From the NCBI RefSeq assembly GCF_002252675.1, contig NZ_NQKY01000001.1:203315-267314 (forward strand): DNA of 64,000 nt. The letters run 5' to 3'. The position numbers were made by a program, and so were the translations under genes. The notes under the pieces are model-generated. The model did not search any database. It was not told where the DNA came from and saw only the letters and a program-made list of their open reading frames with translations. This DNA comes from Synechococcus sp. BO 8801 (GTDB taxonomy: Bacteria > Cyanobacteriota > Cyanobacteriia > PCC-6307 > Cyanobiaceae). Shown here piece after piece: positions 34,887 through 43,055 of this stretch (the stretch's first letter is position 1; each line of letters starts with the position of its first letter).

Positions 34887-36293
34887 TCAGTCGTCTTTCA
34901 GTTTCCTTGCGCCGCTGGCTGCGTGGGCCTCCAGCCAGCGTTCCAGCTGTACTTCGTTCCAGGTGTCCTCGCTGACCCAGCGACCGATCGGCGCCGCCAG
35001 GGCGGCCACCAGCAACAAGAGGGGTACCAGGGCGACCGTACCGGCGATCTGGGCCACGAACAGCGCGCAGAACAGAGGCGTGCGGCAGGCGCCGCTGAAC
35101 AGGGCTGTCGCTGCGGTCCATACCAGCAGCTGACGTTCCAGGGGCGGCAGGTCCCCGATCAGGGGCCCGGCCAGCAGCGCCCCCAGTGACATCGCGTCGT
35201 GCATCACACCCCCAGGGGCGCCGATGGCGATGCTCAGTACCGAGGCGAGCAGCCTCCAGGGGAGGATCTCCAGCCCCGGGCGATCCTCCCCGTAGGCCAT
35301 GCGCAGGATCAGCAGCTGTCCGTCGTTGAGGCTCCACCCTTCGCTGGCGACCGCCGCCAGGCTGATCACCAGGGCGGCCACCAGAGCGCCCATCAGCGGC
35401 CTGGAGACGGCCGCCCTCCGCGCCTCTGCAGGCGTTGAGAGCCACTGGCCCCAGCGCTTGGCCATCCAGGCGGTGGCGGCGCTGAAGACTCCCCCCAGCC
35501 ATCCCGCCCCGAAGGTGAGCAGCAGGGCCGGTGCGATCAGGTGGGGGCCACCGCCCACCAGCAGACTGATGCCGGCGTGGTGGGCCGGGGCCGCTTCGGC
35601 CGTGCTCTGCCACAGGCCCGTCGCAGCTCCGACCACGACCCCCAGCCCCGTGGTCAGCAGGGTGCCGTTGATCAGCGCCGCCGAGCGCCGCCTGCAGAGC
35701 TCCTCGACGGCATAGGTGACTCCCAGCAGGACGGAGTTGAAGGCGATGCCCAGGCCGGCCCCGGCGCCGGTCGCCAGCAGCACCGGCAGCGGCAGACGCT
35801 TCAGGGGGCCCACCTTCTCCCGCAGCGCCAGCAGCAGGCTCGCCCCCAGGGAGGCGGAGGGGGACTCCAGCCCCACCGTCAGGCCGGCGCCGTGGGTGAG
35901 CAGCAACAGCGGCAGCCGGGCCAGCTGGCGCCTGAGATCCAGGGAGGCGAGGGCTGCGCTGCGGGCGGGGCCCTGCTGCACCTGCTCCAGCTGCAGGGCC
36001 AGCACCCCGGTGAGCCCGCCCCCCCGGCCGCCCTTCAGGGGGCCGTTCGCCAGCAGGGTCAGCAGCACCGTGCCGGCGAACACCAGCAGCAGGCTGCCGC
36101 CGGGGATGCCCCCATCCCCGCCCAGGGGCCAGGCCTGCTGGAGGCGGAAGCCGAGGGCCGAGAGCCACTGGTAGGGCTGCAGCAGCAGCAGCAGCGGCAG
36201 CGACACCAGCAGCAGGGCAACCACCTGGCCCAGGCGCAGACTGCCGTCACGACGGGCATCGGCGGCATCGATCGCTTCCGCTGGAATCGTCAT
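34887..36293 (-). CDS. ClC-family chloride channel/transporter
   Basis: 468 aa, about ten hydrophobic segments. ClC selectivity segments are present in modified form: GLTVGLESPSASLGASL for the GxEGP region (E in LESPS), GAPGGVMHDAMSLGALLAG for the later GxFxP block, and GACRTPLFCALFVAQIAGT. The ATG at 36293 overlaps the TolC stop by four bases, so it is the last gene of the FUSC-FUSC-porin-TolC-ClC operon. Anion flux partner role within that operon is inference. Confidence 0.85.
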   Translation of the reverse strand: MTIPAEAIDAADARRDGSLRLGQVVALLLVSLPLLLLLQPYQWLSALGFRLQQAWPLGGDGGIPGGSLLLVFAGTVLLTLLANGPLKGGRGGGLTGVLALQLEQVQQGPARSAALASLDLRRQLARLPLLLLTHGAGLTVGLESPSASLGASLLLALREKVGPLKRLPLPVLLATGAGAGLGIAFNSVLLGVTYAVEELCRRRSAALINGTLLTTGLGVVVGAATGLWQSTAEAAPAHHAGISLLVGGGPHLIAPALLLTFGAGWLGGVFSAATAWMAKRWGQWLSTPAEARRAAVSRPLMGALVAALVISLAAVASEGWSLNDGQLLILRMAYGEDRPGLEILPWRLLASVLSIAIGAPGGVMHDAMSLGALLAGPLIGDLPPLERQLLVWTAATALFSGACRTPLFCALFVAQIAGTVALVPLLLLVAALAAPIGRWVSEDTWNEVQLERWLEAHAASGARKLKDD

Positions 36294-38077
36294 GGGGTCC
36301 ATTCGAGGCGCGCCGGAACCGCCGCATCGGGGTCCGTCGGCATGGGCAGCAGTTCGCGCAGCAGCTGGGCGTAGGTGATGTTCACGTTCACGGTGGCCTC
36401 CAGCCGCTGGACCAGACTGGCGATCAGCCGTTCCTGGGTGTTGGAGAGATCCAGCTCGCTGCTCAGCCCCGCCTGGTAGCGCAGGCGGGCGTCCCGGAAG
36501 GCCTCCAGGCTCGCCGCCACGCCTCGCCTGGCGGCCACCAGCCGCGCCAGGCTGGCCTCGTGGCCCAGGAAGGCCTGCTCGATCCGCAGCCGGATGTCGT
36601 TGCGCTGGGCGGCGTACTGCTGGGCCACCGCCGCACCCCGTCGGGCCAGGGCCCGGGCCTGGCCCCGGGTGGTGCCGGCGTCGAACAGCAGCCAGCTCAC
36701 CGCCAGGCCCACCGACCAGTCGGTGCCGTAGGTGTTGAGGGAGGTGGCCACCGTGGTGCCGCAGCAGCCTCCGTCGGCGATGCGCACGTTCCAGTTGTTG
36801 GCGTTGCTGGCCCCGGCCCCGGCGCTGGCGAACAGCGACAGCTTCGGCAGCAGCTCGGCAGCGACCGCATCCTTCTGGCGCAGCAGCGCCTCGCGGGTGG
36901 CCAGCAGGGCTTCCAGTTCCGGGTTGTCCCGGAAGGAGGCCAGCAGGCTGGCCTCCAGGTCGAGGGGCCAGCGCGGCTGCAGGCGGATCGGGTCGCTGGC
37001 GGTGGGGGTCAGCTGGGGCGGCAGGTTGAGCAGGGCCGCCAGCCGCCGGCGGGCGACCGCCCGTTCCGCCAGGGCCGCGATCAGCTGCTCCTGGCCGTCC
37101 GCTTCGATCGCCTGCCGCCGCAGCACGTCGAGCCTGGGCACCAGCCCGGCCTGCTTGAGATCCAGGCTGTCCTGCAGGATCAGCAGGTCGTTGCGCACGA
37201 CGGCCTCGCGGATGCGCACCAGCTGGTCGGCCCGCTGCAGCTGGTAATAGCTCTCGCTCAGGGCCAGTTGCAGCCGCCGCAGGGCATCGGCGTAGTCCAG
37301 ACGGCTGCCGCGCAGTCGCGCCAGGGCGGCCCGCGCCTTCGGTGTGCGGGCCAGATCCAGGAGTTCGTAGCGCAGCTCAAGGCCGCCGCTCACCCCGTTG
37401 GCGTTGTTGTTGAGGGAGCCCCTGCCGCCGGGGGGGATGAAGAAGGGGTTGCTGGGGGCGAACAGGCTCCCGGTGCCGGTGGGGGAGAAGAAGCTGGTGC
37501 TCGCCTGGTCGGTGCCGCCGGCGGCGTAGGCGGAGATCCGGGGCCAGTAGGTGCCCATCTGGCTCTGCAGCTCGGCCAGGGCTGCCGCCACCGCTTCGCG
37601 GCGGGCCTGCAGGCCCGGACTGTTGGCGAAGCCGATCGCCAGCGACTGCTCCAGGCTCAGGGCCTGAAGCTGGCCCGGACGGAGATCGCCGGCCTCCGGC
37701 AGCGCCAGGGGCGGCAGGGGAACGCTGTCCTGCGGTGGCCCGGGAACCGCGCTGGCTTCCGCCGGCCCCAGCAGCGCCCCCGGCAGCGCCGGCCTGGCGG
37801 ACCCGTCACCGTGGTGGGGTGCCGCCTCGGCGGGCAGCAGCTCCTCAAGGGCACGGATCTGGCGATCGAGCTCGTTCCAGCGGCGCTCGAGACGTCGCAC
37901 GTCGCCGGCGCTGGCCGCCGGCAGGGGTTGGCCCGCGACGGGCCCCGTTCCAAGGCCGAGACCGAGCACCATCCCGGGCACCATCCCCGCGAGGATCCCC
38001 CTGGCCAGGGGCCGCCCCGTTCCGCTGCCCCCCATGGCCTCCCGCTCCCCCCATCCGGCGCCCAGTTTGCTCGACAT
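36290..38077 (-). CDS. TolC-family outer-membrane efflux channel
   Basis: 595 aa. Signal-like N-terminus (GILAGMVPGMVLGLGLG), a coiled-coil lead-in (RRLERRWNELDRQIRALEELL), then two OEP repeats: ALSLEQSLAIGFANSPGLQARREAVAAALAELQ and the later DIRLRIEQAFLGHEASLARLVAARRGV, with typical TolC beta-barrel strands between. The N-terminal coiled coil is longer than usual. The start could be 38077 or the ATG at 38035. It follows the porin by 15 bases and precedes the ClC gene. Confidence 0.85.
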   Translation of the reverse strand: MSSKLGAGWGEREAMGGSGTGRPLARGILAGMVPGMVLGLGLGTGPVAGQPLPAASAGDVRRLERRWNELDRQIRALEELLPAEAAPHHGDGSARPALPGALLGPAEASAVPGPPQDSVPLPPLALPEAGDLRPGQLQALSLEQSLAIGFANSPGLQARREAVAAALAELQSQMGTYWPRISAYAAGGTDQASTSFFSPTGTGSLFAPSNPFFIPPGGRGSLNNNANGVSGGLELRYELLDLARTPKARAALARLRGSRLDYADALRRLQLALSESYYQLQRADQLVRIREAVVRNDLLILQDSLDLKQAGLVPRLDVLRRQAIEADGQEQLIAALAERAVARRRLAALLNLPPQLTPTASDPIRLQPRWPLDLEASLLASFRDNPELEALLATREALLRQKDAVAAELLPKLSLFASAGAGASNANNWNVRIADGGCCGTTVATSLNTYGTDWSVGLAVSWLLFDAGTTRGQARALARRGAAVAQQYAAQRNDIRLRIEQAFLGHEASLARLVAARRGVAASLEAFRDARLRYQAGLSSELDLSNTQERLIASLVQRLEATVNVNITYAQLLRELLPMPTDPDAAVPARLEWTP

Positions 38078-38092
38078 CGGCCTCCCCGGCTC

Positions 38093-39439
38093 CTAGAAGC
38101 TGAAACCCAGCTGCAGGCCCGCCGCGAACAGGCCCGGCACGCGGCCGGCACCACCGGGATTGAGGATCCACTGGAGGCTGGGCTGCAGGTTGAAGGACTG
38201 GTTGAAACGGATCTGATACCCCAGCTCCACCACGCCTTCGTGGCTCAGGCCGGGTTGGGTGATCGGACTGAAGCCGGTGCGGGCGACGCCAAGGATCAGC
38301 AGGTCAAGGGGACGGCCGGGCAGCACCCCCTGGCTCACCAGACCGCCGCCGATGTAGCTGGGCGTGGGATTGGCGGCGGTGTCGAAGCCCGCGGCGGTGG
38401 CGGCCCAGAGCCGGTGGTCGAGGCCCCAGGGCAGGGCCACGGGCACGGTGGCGCTGCCGTAAAGGCCTCGGTTCGGCCCGGTCCCGGCATAGGCCGCCAG
38501 CTGCAGCAGTCCTCCGGGAAGCTGGCGCTCCACCTGGACCGGCTGGGGGCAGGTTCGGCCCTGGACCCTGATGCCGTTGCCCTCGCGGCAGGCGGCGATC
38601 GGGGCCCCCAGCCGGCGGTTGAGCCATGGGGCCGCGTAGCTCCACTGCAGCTGGTGGGTCCAGCCCCGGCCGGGGGGAAGGCCGCTGGCGGTTCCCAGGA
38701 GCCTGGCGACCTCGTCGGTGGCGGCCAGGTTGAAGCTGGCCAGCCGCAGGGTGGTGGCCGGGGTCGGCCGCAGCACCAGCAGGGCGCCCGGCGCCGCCAC
38801 GGGAAAGACGGGGAAGTTCGGAATCGTGAACACCACCGGCGCCCCGTTGAGGGCGTCGTGGACGTAGAAGCCCTCGATCGGGGTGCTGAACAGGTCCGGG
38901 GCCATGCCCACCAGCCCCGCCTCCAGGCTCCAGCGACCGTCGTCGGAGCGGCGCTCCAGGCTGGCGCGGGTGGGCCAGAACCCCACCGGGTTGGCCACCT
39001 CCTGCAGGGGCAGCGCCGCCCCCAGCCTCTCGGCATAGGTGGGGTCGCCGTTGTAGGCGGCGATGGCCAGATGCATCGCCCATCGCTTCCATTCCCCTGC
39101 CGCCGCGTCGCCGGCGGGGGCTCGCAGGGTGAGGGCCAGGGTCGTCTGCTGGATCCAGTTCGCCTGCCTCACCAGACCGCCGACGGGATTGGCCATCGGT
39201 TCGGCCAGGATCTCCAGATCCAGATCGACCCAGGCCGGCAGACCCAGGGTCTGCTGGAGGGTGCCCCAGCCCGGCTCGAGCCGGACCAGGGGCGGCTCCG
39301 GTGGCGGTGGCTCAGCCTCGGGCTCGGGGGCGAGTGGCTGGGCGTTGCCGGATCCGGCAGCGGCCAGCAGCAGCAGCGCCTGCGCCAGCGCCCGGCGGCA
39401 CCCGGGGGCCTGCGGTGGGGACGGGGGCGCTGCAGCCAT
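38093..39439 (-). CDS. OprB-like carbohydrate porin
   Basis: 448 aa. A signal peptide (LAQALLLLAAAGSGNAQ) is followed by a proline-rich linker (EPEAEPPPPEPPLVRLEPG) and a beta-barrel-like C-terminus ending in Phe (GLQLGFSF). Matches OprB-type porins: NWIQQTTLALTLRAP, FYVHDALNG, GLVSQGVLPGRP and DLLILGVARTGFSP, and repeated aromatic strands. In cyanobacteria such porins are abundant outer-membrane proteins. It starts four bases after FUSC2 and is 15 bases before the TolC gene. Confidence 0.8.
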   Translation of the reverse strand: MAAAPPSPPQAPGCRRALAQALLLLAAAGSGNAQPLAPEPEAEPPPPEPPLVRLEPGWGTLQQTLGLPAWVDLDLEILAEPMANPVGGLVRQANWIQQTTLALTLRAPAGDAAAGEWKRWAMHLAIAAYNGDPTYAERLGAALPLQEVANPVGFWPTRASLERRSDDGRWSLEAGLVGMAPDLFSTPIEGFYVHDALNGAPVVFTIPNFPVFPVAAPGALLVLRPTPATTLRLASFNLAATDEVARLLGTASGLPPGRGWTHQLQWSYAAPWLNRRLGAPIAACREGNGIRVQGRTCPQPVQVERQLPGGLLQLAAYAGTGPNRGLYGSATVPVALPWGLDHRLWAATAAGFDTAANPTPSYIGGGLVSQGVLPGRPLDLLILGVARTGFSPITQPGLSHEGVVELGYQIRFNQSFNLQPSLQWILNPGGAGRVPGLFAAGLQLGFSF

Positions 39440-39443
39440 GGCG

Positions 39444-40526
39444 TCAGCCGCTGGCCTCCCCCAGGGCCCGCCAGCTGTGCTCCGCCTGCTCGATGCTGCG
39501 CAGGGCCTGGCCGCAGAGCATCAGCCGGCTGGCATTGCGCTGCAGCAGGGGCAGATCGAAACGGTCCAGGTCCGGATCGTGGAGCGAGCGCTCCAGGTCC
39601 CGCCAGCGGGCCGGAGGTGTCATGGCCTTGGCGGGTGGCGCTGGCCGATGGCGGTGGGGCACCTCGAGGCAGTGGCGCCACTGCTCCAAGCGCCCGGCCA
39701 CGGAGCGCAGCAGTTCGGCCTGGGCGCCGTGGAGTCCCTCCAGGGGGCCCCGATCCGCAGGGGTGTGCTCGAGCAGCCGCAGTCCGTCGACCACGCCGAC
39801 CAGCTGGGAGCCGGCCCCGTTGAGGAGCTGGAACAGCCGGAACGTGGCATGGCTGGTGGGGTTGTTGCCGAGCTCATCGGCCACCGCCGGCATGGCCTGG
39901 CGCAGCGCCACCAGCTGGCGCCGCAGCCCCTGGGCCGTCTCCAGCTCAAGCTGCCGGGCGGCCACCAGGGCCCCTGGCGGCGCCGGGACGGCCGGGGCCT
40001 CGAGGCGGTCGGCCTGGGCGATCAGGGCCCCGCCGAGCTCGGCCAGGAAGCGCCGCAGCCGCTGCCGGTTGCCCTCCACCGCCAGGTCGGGCCAGAAAAG
40101 CCGCAGGCACAGCAGGGCCACCAGGATGCCGGCCGCGGTCCAGAACAGCCGCACCGGGACCCACATCCCCAGTTCACCGTCGTGGACCAGCCAGCCCATC
40201 ACGATGATGTTGCTGCCCACCTTGTACCCCACCTCCAGGCCCAGCGCCCCCCCCAGCAGCCGCATCGCCACCAGGGACAGGCTCAGCCCCAGGGGCAGGG
40301 GCAGGTGACTGAGGCCGGTGAAGGAGACCACCAGCACCACCCCCCCCACCAGCGACCCCAGCAGCCGCTGGCGGCCCAGGCCGATGGAACCCCCGTAGGT
40401 GCCGGTGCAGACCACCAGCACGGCCATCGGCGCGTAGAAGCCGTAGGCCAAGGGGGCCAGGGACCCCAGCCCGTTCATCAGCCCGGCTGTCAGGGCCAGA
40501 CGCAGCTCGGAGCGGCGGATCAGCAT
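39444..40526 (-). CDS. FUSC-family membrane protein (second)
   Basis: 360 aa from the ATG at 40526, overlapping the first FUSC stop (ATGCTGA). N-terminal hydrophobic block with LALTAGLMNGLGSLAPLAYGFYAPMAVLVVCTGTYGGSIGLGRQRLLGSLVGGVVLVV resembles the fusaric-acid-resistance/aromatic-acid exporter fold (about six helices), the C-terminal half is cytoplasmic, helical and arginine-rich. FUSC proteins usually export aromatic acids with an HlyD adaptor; none is present here. Partner of the first FUSC by position. Confidence 0.8.
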   Translation of the reverse strand: MLIRRSELRLALTAGLMNGLGSLAPLAYGFYAPMAVLVVCTGTYGGSIGLGRQRLLGSLVGGVVLVVSFTGLSHLPLPLGLSLSLVAMRLLGGALGLEVGYKVGSNIIVMGWLVHDGELGMWVPVRLFWTAAGILVALLCLRLFWPDLAVEGNRQRLRRFLAELGGALIAQADRLEAPAVPAPPGALVAARQLELETAQGLRRQLVALRQAMPAVADELGNNPTSHATFRLFQLLNGAGSQLVGVVDGLRLLEHTPADRGPLEGLHGAQAELLRSVAGRLEQWRHCLEVPHRHRPAPPAKAMTPPARWRDLERSLHDPDLDRFDLPLLQRNASRLMLCGQALRSIEQAEHSWRALGEASG

Positions 40527-41485
40527 CGGGCCACCAGGCTCAGGGTGCGCAGGCTGGCCAGCAGCGGATGCTGCTCCTCGGCCAGGGCCAGCAGCGGCAG
40601 CAGCGGCAGGGAGCGGCGCCGGGCCAGGGTCTGCCAGGGCCCGGGGTCCGGGGCCAGGACCGGAAGGGTCTCCCCCCGAAGCAGGGCGGTCATGCGTGCC
40701 ATGCCGGCCTGCAGGGGATCGCCGGGCTCCGCGTCCTGGCCCAGCCGGTCGGGGAGGCCCCCCAGCAGGCGCTCCCACTGCACCCAGTGGTGCTGGACCG
40801 CGCCCCACAGCTGCAGCCGCTGCGACCAGTGCTGCCGCTGCAGGCGCAGGCCGTGGGGGCCCCGTCGCTCCTGGGCGAGCAGCTGCTCCATCGCCACCAG
40901 GTCGTGGCTGAGCCTGGCCGGGGGCAGGGGCTGGGGCCGCTCGCCACGGCCCTCGAGCCAGCTCCGCTGCTGCTCCAGCTGGGCGGCATAGCCCTGGCGC
41001 AGCCCGGCCTCCAGACGCATCAGCCGGTCGCATCCCCGCCGGGGCCAGAAGAGCAGGCCCACGACGATGGCGATCACGCAGCCGACGGCCGTGTCCAGGG
41101 TGCGGTTGAACACGTAGTCCCAGTTCAGGGCCACATGGCTGGGGATCATCAGGAACATCAGGCTGACCAGCGTCGCGGTCCCGGCGGCCGACTGCCAGCC
41201 CAGCCAGCGCAGCAGGGGCAGCATCAGCAGCAGCGACACCAGCACCCCCGGCCAGCCGGACAGCACGGTGTGGACCAGGAAGGTGACCAGCCCGCCGGTG
41301 ATGGTGCCGAAAACCCGCACCCTGGCGGCCTGGAGGCTGAGGTCGTCCCCGTCCTCCATGACGGTGACCACGGCCAGCATCGGGTACCAGACGTAGGCGA
41401 TCCGCTCGAACCAGAGCGACAGGGCGGCGGTGAGGAAGGCGGCCACCCCGAGCCTCAGGCTGTTGCGAAGCAGGGCGGACCGCAC
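40520..41485 (-). CDS. FUSC-family membrane protein (first)
   Basis: 321 aa from the GTG at 41485 (MRSALLRNSLRLGVAAFL); an upstream GTG at 41566 would add 27 residues that overlap the divergent gene's promoter. Six hydrophobic segments, including YVWYPMLAVVTVMEDGDDLSLQAARVRVFGTITGGLVTFLV, the FUSC-type loop ARVRVFGTxxG, then a soluble helical tail. It opens an operon of five co-directional genes with four short gaps or overlaps. Possible half-transporter with the second FUSC. Confidence 0.8.
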   Translation of the reverse strand: MRSALLRNSLRLGVAAFLTAALSLWFERIAYVWYPMLAVVTVMEDGDDLSLQAARVRVFGTITGGLVTFLVHTVLSGWPGVLVSLLLMLPLLRWLGWQSAAGTATLVSLMFLMIPSHVALNWDYVFNRTLDTAVGCVIAIVVGLLFWPRRGCDRLMRLEAGLRQGYAAQLEQQRSWLEGRGERPQPLPPARLSHDLVAMEQLLAQERRGPHGLRLQRQHWSQRLQLWGAVQHHWVQWERLLGGLPDRLGQDAEPGDPLQAGMARMTALLRGETLPVLAPDPGPWQTLARRRSLPLLPLLALAEEQHPLLASLRTLSLVARC

Positions 41486-41589
41486 GGACCTCGTGGCGCT
41501 GGGCTGGCAGGAGCCTATGGAGGCCCATGGTCCATGGCCGTTGGCCGATGCGCCATGGTTGAACACCCCCCACCGTGCCTCGGACAGCC

Positions 41590-42093
41590 ATGGTCCTCTC
41601 GCTGAGCCCGGATCTGGAGGCCCTGCTGCGGCTGGGGATGGCGGTGCTCTGTGGATTGGCGGTGGGTCTCAACCGGGCCCACCACGGCAGCCGCGCCCAC
41701 CCCAACCGACTGCGGGTTCATGTGCTGGTGGGGATGAGTGCCTGCCTGATGGTCCTGGCGGCCGGGCCCGATGCCCAGGCCCGCAGCCGCGTGATCCAGG
41801 GGGTGGCGGCGGGCATCGGCTTTCTGGGGGCCGGCGAGATCCTGGTGCCTCCGGTGCGCTCGAAGCACGGCGTTCCGGAGGTGCGGGGCCTGAGCAGTGC
41901 CGCCTCGATCTGGTTCACGGCGGCCCTGGGGGTCACGGTGGCCGTCTCCAGCCCGGTGCCGGTGCTGATGGCCCTCGGCCTGGCCCTGATCACCCTCTCC
42001 GACCGTGACGGCCACCCGCCCGACGGGGGCAGCGACGAAGCTCCGCCTCCGGCGGAAGAGGTCAGAAAAGGAAACGGTGGCGGCCGTTCGTAG
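41590..42093 (+). CDS. MgtC/SapB-family membrane protein
   Basis: 167 aa from the ATG at 41590 (GTG at 41575 is an alternative). Four N-terminal helices with the family stretch LRLGMAVLCGLAVGLNRAHHGSRAHPNRLRVHVLVGMSACLM and GVAAGIGFLGAGEI, then SSAASIWFTAALGVTVA; a polar C-terminus follows. Conserved acid residues of the MgtC membrane loop are partly replaced. Its 3' end overlaps the convergent LCP gene by 32 bases. Function in Mg2+ limitation or membrane homeostasis is inferred from the family. Confidence 0.85.
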   Translation: MVLSLSPDLEALLRLGMAVLCGLAVGLNRAHHGSRAHPNRLRVHVLVGMSACLMVLAAGPDAQARSRVIQGVAAGIGFLGAGEILVPPVRSKHGVPEVRGLSSAASIWFTAALGVTVAVSSPVPVLMALGLALITLSDRDGHPPDGGSDEAPPPAEEVRKGNGGGRS

Positions 42094-43030
42094 CGTTGGC
42101 CTGGCCCTCGTTGCCGGCCTCCAGGGGGTCGTTCTCCGGAGCCGGCCAGACGGCGTCCCAGTAGCTGATGCCGTCCTTGTAGAAGGGGCGGCCGTCCAGC
42201 CGCTCGGTGTCGAGCTGGGTGCTGCCCATGGCCGTGATCAGGCCCCCGAGCTCCATGGGTCCGAGGTCGGTCTTGAGGTCCTTGCGGGCGGCCATCATCA
42301 GGGCCGGCAGCCGCACGAGGTACTCGGGCCGGGTGAGTTTGCGGAACAGGGACTTCAGGGCCAGCTGCTGGCGGTCCATGCGCCCCAGGTCGCCGGTCTC
42401 GTCGTGGCGGAAGCGAAGGAAACCCTCCAGATCCTTGCCGCGCAGGGTCTGCACCCCGGGTTGCAGATCGATGGACAGCCCCTGGCTGCGGTCGACGTAG
42501 AGCATCCGCTTGGGAACGTCCACCTCGATGCCCCCGAGCACATCGGCCATCTGGCGGATCGAGGAGAGGTTGACGACCAGGTGGTGCTGGATGGGGCGGC
42601 CGAGGCGCTGGGAGATCTCCCGCTTCACCGCCTCGATGCCGCCCAGGCTGTAGAGGGCGTTGATCTTGACCGGGCCGAAACTCTCGGCCTCGATGTAGGT
42701 GTCGCGGGGGATCTGGGTGATGCTGGTGCGCTTGCCGTCGATGCGCAGGGTGGCGATCACATCGGTGTTGCCGCCGCCCACGTCGGTGCCCAGAATCAGG
42801 ACGTCCTGACCGTCCATGCCGCCGCTCCAGGCGGCGAAGGGATTGGTCAGCGCCGGGTTGCCCCCGGCGGTGGCCCGGGCCGAGATCAGCTGGGCCAGGG
42901 GTCCGGCCAGCAGCAGGCCCGCCCCCAGGCCGCAGACCATGGCCAGAACCACGGGGGTGCGCCGGCGGGACGCCCTTGGCTTGGCTGCCGTCCTGGCCTT
43001 GGCCTCGGTGCTGGGTTGAGAAATCTTCAT
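42062..43030 (-). CDS. LytR-CpsA-Psr (LCP) family protein
   Basis: 322 aa from the ATG at 43030. Short basic cytoplasmic start (SRRRTPVV), one signal-anchor helix (VLAMVCGLGAGLLLAGPLA), then the LCP domain: LILGTDVGGGNTDVIATLRID, ITQIPRDTYIEA (the RD of the active region), GGIEVDVPKRML and FLRFRHDETGDLGRMDRQQ. LCP enzymes attach glycopolymers to the cell wall; outside leaflet. It follows the ABC exporter by 25 bases and probably belongs to the RRM-ABC-LCP transcript. Confidence 0.9.
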   Translation of the reverse strand: MKISQPSTEAKARTAAKPRASRRRTPVVLAMVCGLGAGLLLAGPLAQLISARATAGGNPALTNPFAAWSGGMDGQDVLILGTDVGGGNTDVIATLRIDGKRTSITQIPRDTYIEAESFGPVKINALYSLGGIEAVKREISQRLGRPIQHHLVVNLSSIRQMADVLGGIEVDVPKRMLYVDRSQGLSIDLQPGVQTLRGKDLEGFLRFRHDETGDLGRMDRQQLALKSLFRKLTRPEYLVRLPALMMAARKDLKTDLGPMELGGLITAMGSTQLDTERLDGRPFYKDGISYWDAVWPAPENDPLEAGNEGQANATNGRHRFLF

Positions 43031-43055
43031 TGAATCCACGCTAAGCCCAGTGGGC

